This document shows, one piece after another, positions 43,060 through 56,602 of a stretch of 64,000 nt of DNA. Made by a program: the position numbers and the translations under genes. The first letter of the stretch is position 1. Each line of letters begins with the position of its first letter. A model generated the notes under the pieces. That model did no database searches, was not told the origin of the DNA, and was given only the letters and a program-made list of their open reading frames with translations. Source of the DNA: Pinus tabuliformis (taxonomy: Eukaryota > Streptophyta > Pinopsida > Pinales > Pinaceae); NCBI GenBank assembly GCA_031772625.1, contig CM062817.1:889872184-889936183 (forward strand), written 5' to 3'.

Positions 43060-44172
43060 AGAAGGAGGATGCCAAAATAACATCTGAAGTAGCTCACATT
43101 AAATTTGAATATTTGATGAGGGTAATAGAGCAATGGGAGAAATTAGCGCTCTTTACCAAATGAAGTCATCTTCCTTAAGAAATACGAGGAAATGGTCAGT
43201 AAGCTTAAGAAGGAGTGGGGTCAAAAATTAAGAATTGTAGAATTTGTGAAAATTCAGAAGGAGAGGAATCAAACAATGAAATAGATGAAGGAACTGCAAG
43301 GAGAGGTTAAGTTGTTACAACACGAAAAGGAGTTCATTTAAGAGATCATTAATGGTTTATTGTGTGGTAGGATTACTTATCCTTCTTATCCTTTATATTT
43401 GTAAGAAAAATAGTATCCCTTCCAATTAATAGCCCTGAAGGAAAAGCGACCATATAAGACAAGGGAGATACACGACTTCCTGGAAACATTTCAAAGTGTT
43501 AATTTCTCATAACAACATTTGTTGTGCAAGTTGTACCTGCATGATCTCGCTTGCTTTGGGGACAAATCATTCAATCTAACATCCTATGTTGGAGATGTAA
43601 AACTTAGGGCTTTTGTTTCTTTTATGCAAAATCAGATAGGTTGGAAAGTTTCCCATGATACTGTAACAACTAATGAATAATGGGTAGAACTATTTATTAG
43701 AGGAGAACATGGTTAAGTTGAAGTTTTTGCACACAAATGCAATAAAATATGGCGATTTCCAACCACTAAGACGTTAGTGATGGACCATCTAGAATCAGTT
43801 CTACGGAGATGCCAAAGAAATATACAAGGAATGAGATCTGGTGCCCTAGAAGGAAACAAGTTGAGATGGGATCTTTCTCGACAAGAATTGAAGAATGGAG
43901 ACACCTATTGTTATCAGAATTTTGAGCAAGCACTTTACAAAGTTCATTAGTATGTTGATTGTATTAGGAGTGGTGCAGGATGTATAGGAATTAGATTCAA
44001 GTTCCCTCTTGTTTGGTTACCCAACTATCTGTATCAACATCCATATAGTATCACTAATAAGTTTTGGGAGCCAAAATTGGTTATTTCTCGAGGATATAGG
44101 GTTAGAGGTAAAGATATGGTAGGAAAATACAACCTCACACAAGTTCACTCTCAACATGTCAGGCATCAGTGA
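43060..44172 (+). pseudogene. Long decayed ORF of an LTR element, family unknown
   Basis: A plus-strand frame is almost continuous from 43441 to TGA 44170-44172 (about 243 codons), with only a few TAA/TAG codons, each explicable by one change. It includes YKTREIHDFLETFQSVNFS, LRAFVSFMQNQIGWKVSHDT, GNKLRWDLSRQELKNGDTY and PLVWLPNYLYQHPYSITN. Upstream (43160-43340) a Lys/Glu-rich coiled coil (YEEMVSKLKKEWGQKL) is in another frame with stops. It lies immediately before a polypurine tract and LTR start, so it is the last gene of an LTR element. It is not gag, protease, RT, RNase H or integrase as far as I can see; it could be an envelope-like or captured gene. Confidence 0.55.
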
Positions 44173-44207
44173 CATGATTTTACATGAGGACATGCAAAAG
44201 CTTTAAG

Positions 44208-44217
44208 CAGGGGGAGA
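44208..44217 (+). promoter_or_regulatory. Polypurine tract
   Basis: CAGGGGGAGA directly before the LTR-like start TGTTGGGTCATGAAATTGTC at 44218, downstream of the decayed ORF. Confidence 0.7.
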
Positions 44218-45010
44218 TGTTGGGTCATGAAATTGTCATCTTTTTCCTACTTATTTTCCTATTTCTTTTATCCTTTTTTTACCAACAGGTCCATATATTT
44301 TTACTGTAACAACCCTTATTCACCTAAGTATGTTCTTTTTCACTTGTTTCTTTCTTAGTCCAATTCTACTTATAGTTTGACATTAGAACTACTTTCTTAA
44401 GCTTCTTTTTATCATAAAACTAATGTATGGGTTGTTTTAGGTTTGGTTGGTATGTAGAAGCTTATTGTTACAGGATTACATTTTCAGTTCCTTTACCGAT
44501 TTGGTTAATTAAGGTTCTGGGAGTCGTTGCTTTACACAAACATTTTCTTAAGAAAATGTTTCCTTTCCTAACCAAACTAGATCTAGGAGCGCATACAAGT
44601 CAAAAGAAACAAATCATCACTTTGAGATATTTATGGAGCATCCATATCATTTGGTTGAGATATTTTATAGCTCTATTTGTAATTAAACTAAACTATTATA
44701 GTTTTACCCCTTCCATGGAAATCGATGTGCAATTGTTAAGATATCCTTTTATTCTAAGATCGCATGAGAATCGAAAGATTCTCATGATCATCTTCTCATT
44801 GTAATTAAGTTCTATAAAAGAAAAGATTGTTTTCCCGTGAGGTTTAGAGCGAAGAATTGGAGAATAGAATTGGAAAGGGGAAAAACCAGAGCTCTGTAAT
44901 CCTTATACTTTTATTAATGCAAATCTCAACTTTGCGGTTCAATAATTTCCTCTGAGTATTTTGTGTGTTTTTTAGTGCACCATCGAGGAGGAAGGGACCT
45001 CCTTCTTTGC
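44218..45010 (+). mobile_element. 3' LTR (outer edge uncertain)
   Basis: Begins TGTTGGGTCATGAAATTGTC, nearly identical over its first 22 bases to the LTR start of the element at 3513-15509. A TATA-like TCTATAAAAG lies near 44808 and a polyadenylation-like region near 44915. The right edge is unclear; 45010 is approximate. The element's 5' end was not found. Confidence 0.55.
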
Positions 45011-45764
45011 AGGGATCACTAGTTAGTTAGAGTGGAATACTTAATTGCATAAATATTTCTCAGTTATGTATAATTTAATTAATTGCAATAAGTTTTGGAT
45101 GGTGGGAAAGCTTAAGTCTTGGACCGATCCCCAAGTTTAGTGTGGAAGTAAATTATTTTATTTATTGTTACTCTTTGGATTTCACTTCCTTTTTGTGTGT
45201 AGATTGAATTAGTGATGGTTTTAAGGAGTGTTATGAGAGTGTTTGAATGACAGAGTAGCTTATTCTGCAGTATTTCTTCGCATTGAATCTGTGTGGAGTG
45301 TGTAATAGCTTTGTTGATTGCTGAGAGTGTGTGCAACAACTTTGGGTTGAGATTATTTTATACTAGTCATCATATACCTTAGCATAGACTTTGCGCGACA
45401 ATCTTGTAAAAATTAAAGCCTACCTAGATCAATAATCGAATGTAAGAGTGGGTTGACTAACATTAAAATGAAAACAATATAAAAATAATGAGGTTAACAA
45501 AGTTGCTTATTCAAATCATTGTAAGATATTGGCATTAATATTTTATTAAATTTTATGTCTTCACAAACATATGTTGATACAAAATGAATGGAAGCATTCA
45601 AGTAATCCTAATTTTTTCTGCCAACAATTCATACCATATCTTGAACACTTTAATTATATTGCAATAGGTAATTTGCATTGACACAAATAATACTAAAGCA
45701 TTTCAAAGTTTAAGCTATAAGAATTGTCACTTTTTAAACACAGATTTAAAATAATTCTGAAAAT
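45011..45764. other. No recognisable gene
   Basis: A/T-rich, no repeat unit or motif of note; it lies between the LTR and the 3' end of the minus-strand TNP2 gene. Confidence 0.4.
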
Positions 45765-48700
45765 TTAGAAGTCTTGGTCATTAGCATCATTGCTTGCAAC
45801 AATGTCATCCATTGTAGCATTGTCAATGTTCATATGATCTTTCAAGTAGTTAATGTTATCATCATCCTTGTCTTGACTTGCCTCATCTTCATCATCATTG
45901 AAATCTGATTGTAGACCATCCATATTGTTACCATATATATTTGGATCATCATTTTCCATACCATCCATATTTTTGTCTTTTGTAACATCATATAACTCTG
46001 TATTGTTGTCTTCTTGTGCTTGAACATAACCATCTTCAGCATCATCATGGATGTTTATTTCTTGGATGTTCTCTAATCCCTCTCTCTCATTTTGTTGGCC
46101 ATAATTGTTTTTCTCAGTATCCGCTATTGTATCATTAAATACATGCCTTACTCTTGGATCATAATGTATGACAAATATCCATTTCGAGTCAAGAATATAT
46201 TCATATAAAAATACTTGTACATGAACGAGTACATACATATATTAGACGTGTTATAACAATTTTATTGATTAATAAACACATGTATATATTCACAATAAAC
46301 AATGTATTAATAAATATTGATCATTGTCGCTTCTAATTCTTTGAGTTAAAGAAATACCTGCTCATAATGAATTGGTAGAACATAAGGCTCCTTGTCCTAT
46401 GGTAGGAACTTTTAGGAATCTATAGAAAACAATCCACTATGGGTATCATGTCTTCATGTCCTCTCAAATGCTTCATACCATCTACACTTAAAAATACAAC
46501 ATTTAAAAGAGTGGTAATCCAACTCAATAATTTCTTGTATTTTCCCAACATATTGAAGTTTCCCTTCAATAATATTCTTATATTTTGAGCTTGATCAACT
46601 GTATTTCTTGAAGTCAACGATGCTTCCACAATCGAAGGATAATTTCGACCATATGCCCACATTGTTGGATATTTCCTTGCTTGTGAAAGACCATTTATTT
46701 CGATTAAAACAAATATAATGATGAATATTAATATAGTTAATAGTGTCAAAACTGTAAGGAAACAACATTCTGTAAAATTCCAAGTGTACCTTTCGTTCAC
46801 ATCCTCTAGACATGTTGATTTAATCTTATGTTATGTTTGAATCTATACTTGCATCTTCTATTTGATTTTGAATTTGTTCAGTAACCCATTCTAGTGTGCA
46901 ATCTTTGCCCCATTCCCCTTGCAGATCAATAGGAAATGGGGTATTCCTTGGGTTCGATCTCTTAAATTGTCTCCTTGCTTCTAACACTTCTTCTCTCTTT
47001 TTATCATACAAATCAATCCATTTGTTCATAAATTCCATGTGGTACAAAATGAACTTGTTGAGTATAACACTTTCGTCTACACCTATTACATTTCAACATG
47101 CTTATTTCAAACTCCAAAGGCCATGTTGTTAATTTGACAAATAAATTACAGAGTAAATTAAAGATCACAATAAAAACAACCACAATGATCATGATTTTAC
47201 TAACTTATTTCTACTTTAACACCATTAGATTGTGGTTTTTCTCCATCAATAATATCTAATTTGCGTTCTTCATACTGGATGCATGGCCCATCTTCACAAT
47301 CCTTACCGAGGAATTCACATAGGAATAAAATGCTTCATTCAATACATACCCTTCAACCATGCAACCCTATGGATGTGCCTTTTGTCAAACATATATTTTC
47401 ATAGTTTTCATATACTTCTCAAACAAAAGCATCCACCTGGTCGATACGACACCTACCAATTCAATGTCATCAACTAGGTGTATAAGTAAATGGACTTGTA
47501 GATCCATGAAACTTGTACGGAGCTCCTTCTCAAATACATTGACAATTATGTAATTTCCTTCTTCCATTTAAGCACTTCACATTCGTGGATCTCCTTGGAT
47601 GTCACCCACATAACATAAGAATACTAAATTAATATGAACCTTTAGAAAAATATTAAAATTCAATACAATATATCTATGTCTCTCACACATGAACATTCCA
47701 TACCACATGCTTTGAAAATTCTGACAATCGACATATGGCATTCCTTAAGTCAATGGTAAGACATGATCCCCCCTAATTACCAATGGCATGATATGTTGTC
47801 AAACACATTTGTCAAAGATAATCATTAATTATTTTTGTCACACAATAGAATATCATAATATATTTAGTACCTAATCAATTTTACCAATAAATGTCAAATA
47901 TTAATGACATATAATACCTTCATAGAATTATGAAAATCATGTGTTTTAAATCTCGTGATATGTCCATCAACTATAAAATATTTATTTAATGATGAACCAT
48001 AGCTAGTAGGTGTCCTTATTGAGCGTATGACATTTTTAAGTTTGTCTAGTTCTTTCTTTTCAAAATCCATGGAGCTTCTGCATATTTTTCATTTTCCCTA
48101 TTTGGCCACAAATGTTTTCTATAAAATTTGGTATGTGAAAGAAAAATATCTCTCCTTGAAGACAAGGTGCCCTTCTCTTTGCCTGTTGTATGTCGGAAAA
48201 ATGAATCTAGGACATTTTTGAAGATGTGCATGGGATCTAATAGGTGAGATATTAATATATCATTCCAATATGGGAGCTCATAAAATATGGATTTCTTTTT
48301 CATCCCTTCTGGCATCTTAATTACAACTTATGTTGGTTCTTCAATAAAATAACCCGCATCAAACAAATCTTGCCAAGCTTTCAATTCAAAATCTTCATAC
48401 TTCTTAAGCTAATCATCTGGACCCATAATCATGGGAGGGCCTTTATTTTCAAATTTTTCATCAAATTGATTCTTATGGCTGTTTCTAAACCTATGATATG
48501 CTGGTAGAAAAATCTTGTTGTTTCCATAAAAAACTTTATGAGATATTTATAATACCACCCTTGAAATTGTTTTGCACATCTTGTACATGCAAATATCCCC
48601 TTTGTTTGAAGCCCCGCAATTCAATAAGGTTAGTAACATCAAAATAGTAGTATAAAACTAAGTATGAAAGTTGGGATGACAATAAATTCTGAGTGTAAAT

Positions 48701-50486
48701 AGGTAAAAAAAATTATCTTACCGAAACAAAAACCAAGTCCTGGGAAATCATGAATAGTCCAACATAGCACACCGTACAATAAGAAGGACATATTTGATGG
48801 CAGACGTGATATGTCATACATTCGTATGCCTTTCCATAGCAGTTGCATCTCATCAATAAAAGGCGCAAGACAAACATCCATGTTTTTAACTTGATGTTTT
48901 CTTAGAACAATGAGAGTCAACATAAGGTGCTCCTTTCTAAAACTCATCCACGGGGGAATATTGTATGTTGTCAATTTGACTAGCCAAACCCTATAATTTG
49001 AGCTCATGAAAGAGAATTGGCACACTCCAACAATTGCAATACCAAACCTGATGCTACGGGGTTCATCTTTGAATTTTGTTGGCCATTTTTCCTCTATGTG
49101 TTTCAACGCTTTGGAGTCGGCCGAAATTTGCATCAATCCATATTTACTCCTGTTTTTTGCATGTCAGTCCATCAATTGTGCAAGTGACTTACAATGAAAC
49201 ATTCGTTGAAGTCTAGGTATAATTGGCATGTGATGTAAAACCTTCTTTGGAACTGTAGGACCTTGTACATATGTATGATATCTCTTCTCTTTGCATACAT
49301 GGCATTCTACCTTGTCTTGATATTCATCTTTGTATAAAATGCAATCATTTTTACATGAATTAATTTGCTTATATTCAATCCCCAACTCAACCAACAACTG
49401 ACGCGCCTCTCTACAAGTTGATGGAAACACATTCTCTTTAGGAAATATTTTAGTTTTTAGTGCCCTGTAAGATTTCCAAAGATTAGATCAATTGAATGTT
49501 TGACTTATGATGAACATGTTTGATATGTCAATCTATATTATGATTATTCATATACAATATGTGGTTTTAAAATATACTTAAAGAAATATAAATGAAATGA
49601 TGGATATTTACAAATTACATACACCAATTGACAATACATTGTAAGAAATAGATTTCAACTCACTTTAGTGGGGTGGTGAATCCTTTGTCTGACCAACCAA
49701 ATAGTGACTTGACTTCTAATTATATTAATGTGCATGTCAGTTTTGAGGTTTTACTTGCACCTGATTTGAACACGGGTGTCTTTGTTTCTTGTTTGATGGA
49801 GTCTTTCAGCAGGTTGTTATCATCAACATTACGTTGGTGGTAATTACCCTTGTCGTAATCGTTACTGTCAACCATATGTTCATGATTATTGTCAGCATTG
49901 TTTCCATCCCCAAAGAAACTTGTAAGAATTTCATTTAATCCTTCTTCATGCACCACATTTTCACTATCATGATCATCATCATTAAGGCCACTAGGTAGCA
50001 TGTCATCAACGTATGTGAATCTCACTAGATCTTCAAATTTCTCAGGTGGTAGAGTTCTCTTTAAATATGATCTTTTAGCCCTGGTGTGGTTTAAAGGATG
50101 GTTTGGATCATCCCATCCAAATATTAATAACCCAGTAGGATCAACTTGGGTATTAGTATTCATTATTCCATCATCATATTCTACCTATCGATAAACGCAA
50201 CCATTATTTAATGTTTAGCAAGAATTCGATAAATCATAAATTTATCAATTTCAAAGAAATATAATCAAATGTCGCTTAAAAAATCCCATCCCATGTACTA
50301 TAGTCTTAACCAACCTCTTCTTCAGTGAAATTATTTGTTGTGTCTAAAGTATCCATTGTCATATCCTCTTCCACCCACTGCGTTGTTTGTGATTTAACAA
50401 CTTTAGGTCCATGCCCACGTACATTATATGTTTTTTTTCTTTTTCAAGTTGTATGCTTAGGTTGTGCATTTGTTCCAATCTCCATC
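45765..50486 (-). pseudogene. CACTA transposase gene (TNP2-type) with introns, decayed
   Basis: Minus-strand, multi-exon. The putative start is near 50486 (MEIGTNAQPKH). The exon at about 50190-49664 ends in a GTGAGT donor; its intron 49465-49663 ends TTACAG. The next exon carries the TNP2 N-terminus (FPSTCREARQLLVELGIEY, KNDCILYKDE, CHVCKEKRYH, PIIPRLQRMFHCKS) and the transposase core (DVCLAPFIDEMQLLWKGI, LLYGVLCWTIHDFPGLG), with a donor GTAAGA at 48721-48716. Further exons hold the region around SIFYELPYWNDILISHLLD and MHIFKNVLDS, a DUF4218 part (MDLQVHLLIHLVDDIELVG, STRWMLLFEKYMK), its C-terminal part near 47047-46826, and a DUF4216-like part (KIQEIIELDYHSFKCCIFKC, about 46540). An Asp/Asn-rich tail ends at 45765. 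Several in-frame stops and at least one frameshift make it non-functional. CACTA transposases bind the terminal and subterminal repeats and cut the element out. Confidence 0.88.
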
Positions 50487-53410
50487 TGAAATAGTAACAA
50501 CATACATTAATTTATTTCAATATTGGATAATACACTATATATTCTAATAATACTACGAAAAAGGATGTATGTATCACAAAATTCTTGCTAAGTTAAGTCA
50601 AAATTTGATTACTTGATATCCTGCGACATCTGTTGTGTCCTTATTTGATATGAGATGATATGTTGCCATGGCCTCATCTTGCCCATATAATACATAACAT
50701 AGTCAATGATGTTTAGTACACCAATTATATTATTTCAACCACTATGTTATTCAACAGGAAACCTCACTTTACTCTTATATTTCACATATCGATATCATGT
50801 TTTGGATTTGAAGAAAACAACAACATATTTTATATAAATTTATCTCATATATATTGTAACAGTTGTGAATTCATAAACATCGTCCTCCTTTGGTTGAGGT
50901 TGTTTTGTCTTCTTACCTTTATTGTATCTACATATTTCGTATTCGATTCTATGGCCACCCACTTTCCTCTTGTTGATTTAGTAGGTCTACATCGTCCATG
51001 TCCTCCTCTAGATTCTGTAATACACAACAATGACATTAGTCACATAACATCTATGCACTTCATTGTCGCTGCATCCAATTTGCTAAACGCACAATCAATT
51101 TAAGCTTGATTGGTTTTCACTACACCTTTCTATCTAAAATGCCCTTATTTTCAATATATACCATTTTTGTTAATTTCTACTCCCAAAATGGTGACATGAC
51201 ACAACCCTTATAAATGTTAGATGAGGATTATGAAAACTAATCGACTACTTTTTCTTTTTTTTCATATTTTCATTTAACTCAATTCAAACCCTTCATCCAT
51301 AATTTTAAACCGCCAAATATTTGTATTTTTGTATATTTAAAAAAAAAAAAACCTATGACCTTATATGTTAGAGAATATACTGTTTTCAAATTTTGATTTT
51401 TAAGTCTTCTAAATGAACTCAATATATAATATAATAATTAGTATAAGTTAACTTGTGGATGAGATATATTTTCAACGCCACCATCCACCCTATAAAAGAG
51501 TAAAGAGTGAGTGGCGGGATTGAAAATGCCTTCATCACATGTATACATAATCACTAAGCAACACAACCTTTAAAGGTGAAAATGTGTGTCTGTGACTTTA
51601 ACTAGTGGATTGTTACATTATGAATCATTGGCTATTAAAATAAAATTAGAATGTTTGATATCACACCAAATTCATTTCTGGGCTAGGAAAATATAACATA
51701 AAACACCCTTCATTTCAGGGTCAAAACACCATTTATTGGGCTTTACATCAACCAACATTTCAGCTTATCCCATGTGCCTATGCACATTGCACATCCAATA
51801 TTGGTATTCAATCAAACCTCATAAAAAATGACAATAACATTTAATCCTCCCACGTCGACATTGCAAAGTGAAAAGATGACGATGAATACAAATCATACCA
51901 AATCGCAAAAAAAAACAAACCCGCCAATATATAATTGGTGCATACAATGGATAAACCTATTGTGTATCCTAACTATTCAACCAAAACAATGTAATACATT
52001 CACCATATTTCCATTCTCATACTCACTAATTGCAAATCGAGGGAGATTTGAAGTTTTGTGCGGAGTTGGAGCAAACCACAATTGGAGCAATTCATTGAGG
52101 CTATGAAAGAAAATAATTAATCAATTGGATCTTTGTTGATGGTGGGCAGAGATATTGATGAACCTCTCCTCCCCTGTTGTGGATTTCAATAATAATAAAA
52201 AATTGATTTGTGGGTGTGATTCGGCCTCTAGCAGTCACGAAATCAATTTGTGCATCTCATTCACCCCCTACCAGAGACGAAAATCAAACCCCTGTCCATC
52301 CATTTTGCATTATTGTTGTTTAAAACAGTTAGAGGGAAGGGAGCAAAATGTAGGGAGAAAAGAGAAGGAATTTTCCACAATGTGGAGGAAAAAAATCGCT
52401 CTAGGACACCAAAAAAAATGTCAAGCAGTAGTAGAGGGAAACGAGCAAAGGGATCTAATTCTTGCGAGAATGAGGCATTTCATACTCAACTTATGGATTT
52501 TCACATGTTTCCATTGGTTGTTTGAATTGTATATTTTAGTATTTAGTTTCAAAATTATAAAAGAAGAAATCATGGTTTTTTTTTTTTTCTAATTTTAAAA
52601 TAAAAAAGGTATTGTACATATATATGGATATGACAGTGAGAAATTGAAAGAGGCAATGGCTTCTATATTGGGGGTAGAAGCAATGTATAAACTCGAATAA
52701 ATGGACTTGTTCATACTTTCCAAATACACGGAAGAACATACTAAAGGCACTGAAATGGACTAACCAAAGCAACCCTGTCAAAGGGAATAGTTTGATTCCC
52801 CATTAACTCTTGGATCAAGCAAAAGATATAGGAAAAAATAAATCACAATAACCTCTAAGAATATGGAACAAGGGACAAAGATGTCTAATGTCCCACCCAC
52901 TCTTGGGACACATATTTCTTCCATGACCAGTACAGGTAGTTATGCAACTTGCATAGCTACATACGAAATCGATGTAGAATATGACGTTGTCTCTCGGTAA
53001 ATCAGAATGAAAAATGTTGGGAAAGTGTTCAATTGTAGGTCAAAGGAATCATGCCTTAAATGCTTCAAATGGCATCAACATCTTCCATGACATGCAGACT
53101 AAATTTGGGATAGGTTGGTTTGTAAAGCAAGTAAAAAAACAAATGACTCAAAACTGCAAGAGATTTCATTGCAACCAAACAAAAAATATAAAATAAATTC
53201 CCCCTGAGCTAAAGGACAAAATAAGGCTAATTGGTGTAAGTATAATAATATGGAAACTGCTCATGAAAGCATAAGATAGGGCAGATGCATAGAGGAAGTC
53301 TGGCGAGGAGAGCATATAAGTATTTAAATTTGGTCATAAGATTATTTCAAATTCATTAAATTATTTTTATATTTTAATGGTGCATAATTAAATTTAATTA
53401 GTGTATGCTT
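50487..53410. other. No clear gene
   Basis: Mostly A/T-rich. A minus-strand stretch at 51036-50845 reads GGHGRCRPTKSTRGKWVAIE, which vaguely recalls CACTA accessory proteins but is too short to call. There are a 13-A run (51339-51351) and a 13-T run (52576-52588) without recognisable retroposon bodies. Plus-strand open stretches at 52155-52592 look like chance. Confidence 0.35.
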
Positions 53411-53660
53411 CAGGACAAGGCCTCGAAGACCAGGCTTGCCAAATATCGTGCCACACATCATAGTGGTCAAGCAAGTTTAGAAGCCTTAGCATTCAAATTT
53501 GTAAGTATATTTAATATCTGAAATTACATATGTTTTTTAATTTGGTACAAAAAAGTAAATGATTGGATATTAATTACTTTAACTTGTCCATCTACCATGT
53601 TTTTACAGGAGCAACAATATGGCCATTATCCACCACAATTGGAATTTGATATGACTTTCA
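53411..53660 (+). pseudogene. Transposase_24-like fragment with an intron
   Basis: Two exons joined by a canonical intron of 108 bp (GTAAGT at 53501, TTTTACAG ending at 53608) give a continuous frame: DKASKTRLAKYRATHHSGQA, then LEALAFKF and, after splicing, EQQYGHYPPQLEFD. The pattern (basic start, HxSG, then an aromatic/Glu helix, then a PP.QLE motif) matches the Transposase_24 domain of plant CACTA second proteins. Only this short piece is readable. It is on the strand opposite to the TNP2 gene, so it may belong to another CACTA copy. Confidence 0.5.
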
Positions 53661-55147
53661 ATAACTTAGTTGGATATTTTTATGTTAATATGTCAATTTG
53701 CATTTCTTGTGTTGAGTTGTTTATTTGTGTGTAGCTTGAGTTATTTTGTGGTCCTATCGGTCATAACACCCTTATAAATCACCAACCTTTCACTATGATC
53801 AAGTCCTTAGAAATCAATATCCAAACATGGATTTATCAAGTCCTTTGCCAAAAATCCTAGACCAAAGGAGGGATGCAAGGCCATGTAATACATAACTCAT
53901 AGACAACAAAACAAATTACGTGGAATTGCTTATAGATGCTTGGGTTGAGAGCACATAACATGGGATTGGTTATGGACCCAAGATACATGTGTTGAGGAGC
54001 ATGGGATGATTGTCTTGGAAATCAAGAAGCCTTATGATGAAGAGCACTTGACACTTGCAACCCATGCTTAGAGAGTGCATCACCTGAGGATTGATCTCTT
54101 GACGTGTATACATTGAAGAGAGAACACTTTACTTGGAGACCTTATCTTGTGCATTAAATTAAATTTCTTTGTAATTATTCCACTTTACCAATGTCGGTCT
54201 CCCTCACCTACTTTGTGTAAAGGAAAGATAATGTTTTCTTCTACACTATACTCATTATTCCATATATATAATTGTCATGGGGAGTTATTAGTTCTTTTGA
54301 GATGCAATAGAGGAAGACCTTGAGTTTGTGACGTAAACCCTATAGAAGAAATGAAGATTAATGCTAGCACTAGGGATGATATTGAATCTTATCACATGTC
54401 TTAGAAATTATTTTCCATATGGTAGGATGAAGGGTGTATTAAGGTCTAAAAAAATTGTTTTGTACTGATATATATATATATTGAATGAATTAAGCAGATA
54501 TGTAGGGACATGGCTATTAGAATAGTAACATTTACGATGTAGGCTTGTGTTGGATCCTGTTTGAACTTTGAAGGCCTGGTTTGAAAGAAATTACCTAAAA
54601 CTCTATATGACAATTCCCTTTCTAATCCTATGGGGAGTATGGTTAGCACACAACTTGGTGATTTTTCAAAACATAATTCATCCTACAATCTAGACTACAA
54701 CACAAGTCTCATCACTATTCCAACTCTATCAGACCCTTATCAATCCTAAAAAAATCACACAAGTGGGGCAGGTGACGATAGACCTTTGGATGCGATGTGA
54801 ACTAGTTTTTGGAGAAACTAATGAATAAATTCAATTGGCATAATTATTTGTGATTACAGCCTTCAAAATTGACGTTTTAGTATGGAGAGAAGAACACAAA
54901 TAAATTTGAGGCTTAAAGCATAAGGCTAAACAAAATCCTAAAATAGATCTACAACAGAGAGCATGAAATGAAAGAAATTAAGATGCAGAGGCTGTAGAGT
55001 GCTTCATTAGGGTTTCTTAGATAAAAGTCACAGGTATCTCAACTATTCACACAACATTGATAAATATGTTAATGAAATAAACCAACAACTTTATTACATA
55101 GGTCTCAAAAGAAGAATAACACAAATGCAAAGTTACTAAGAAACACC
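53661..55147. other. No recognisable gene
   Basis: A/T-rich, stops in all frames; no motif or repeat unit stands out. Confidence 0.4.
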
Positions 55148-56602
55148 TATTTGGTTTCCCACTTTCAACTTTGACAAGCAAAATGAAATGGCTTGTCGTT
55201 ACAACGTCTGTTGTTACAACATCTATTATTACAACACCCATTGTTACAACATTTTATTCTCAATCCGTTGTTACCTATGTTTTTGCTTCTCAATTTGTTT
55301 TCCTTATCCCCCAAGTGCTAGTGTAGTATTGGGTGGCAGAAACATCTCTTTGGATGCCCACTTTCAAGATTTGACAACCAAGATGAAATGATCTTCTACC
55401 CCCTCAATTGTTACAACGTCTACTATTACAACATTCATTGTTACATCATCCGTTGTAATGGTCATTGTTTCAATAGTAGCAGTTGTTATAGCATCAAATT
55501 TTACAGCAATTTCAGCATTTTCAACAGTAATGGGTGTTACAGCATCAACTGTTACAACATTTTCAGCATATTTAACATTGACATGTTATTATGGCATCTG
55601 TTGTTAAGGTATTTATTGTTACAACATCCATCATTACAACATTTGCTTCTCAATTTGTTGTTACCTATTTTTGTGCTTTTCAATTTGTTTTCTTGATTCC
55701 CCAAGTGTTGGTGTAGTGTTGGGTGGCAGAAACAACTCTTTGGTTGCCCACTTTCAAGATTTGACAAGTACGATGAAATGAATTTCTACCCCCTTAATTT
55801 TTACAACATTTTTTGTTACAACATCTAATGTTACACTATCCACTTTAATGGTCAGTGTTTTAGAAGTTTCAATAGTAGTAGTTGTTATAGCATCAACTTT
55901 TACTACAGTTTCAACAGTAATGAGTGCTAAAGCATCAGTTACCGAAAATCAAGAATGGTTTTAATTATTTATTACCGAAAACCGAGAATGTTTTTTGCAC
56001 CTGGGGGGTTAGGCGATAAGTAGTAATGAGTGAGGGGGGTGCACAATTCATATGTCCTTTCCACATTGCAAAAGTTGTTTTGGAAAAAAAACTTTTTGTA
56101 CTCGCCCTCAGCGCGCCCCCCCCCCGGGGTTAAATGTCGAAGAAGTGGGGTAGTTGTGCAATAGAACAAGATTCGTCGATCATTAATAGCTGCCAATAGA
56201 AAATGCATGATAGTTAGTGTGCGGTGATTTGACATTTTATTTATTAAAATAAAACAAAATAATATGTTGTAACATTATAGATTTTCACGCAAACTATTAC
56301 AAAGTGCAATAAAAACAATTTCTTTTGAAATTTTCAATGTAACAAGAAAACGTTACAACACCCAAAGTGTTGGTTTAGTGTTAGGTGGCAAAAACACCTC
56401 TTTGGCTGCCCACTTTCAAAATTTGACAAGCAAGATGAAATGGCTTTCTAACCCCTCAATTGTTACAACATCTATTGCTACATCATCCATTGTTACACGC
56501 AGAAACACCTCTTTGGCTGCCTACTTTCAAGCTATTACAAGCAAGATGAAATGGCTTGTTGTTACAACATCCACTATTACAACATTTTCTTCTCAATTCA
56601 TT

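Noticed and set aside
45842-46048. Met-rich minus-strand frame
   Set aside because: Frame-shifted reading of the Asp/Asn-rich tail of the TNP2 gene.
51119-51127. CACTACACC on the plus strand as the second CACTA end
   Set aside because: The right terminus must read ...TAGTG on the plus strand; this is in the wrong orientation and lacks subterminal repeats.
51339-51351. 13-A run as a LINE or SINE tail
   Set aside because: No upstream element or target duplication is visible; A/T-rich context makes such runs likely.
52576-52588. 13-T run as the tail of a minus-strand retroposon
   Set aside because: No flanking duplication or retroposon body could be recognised.
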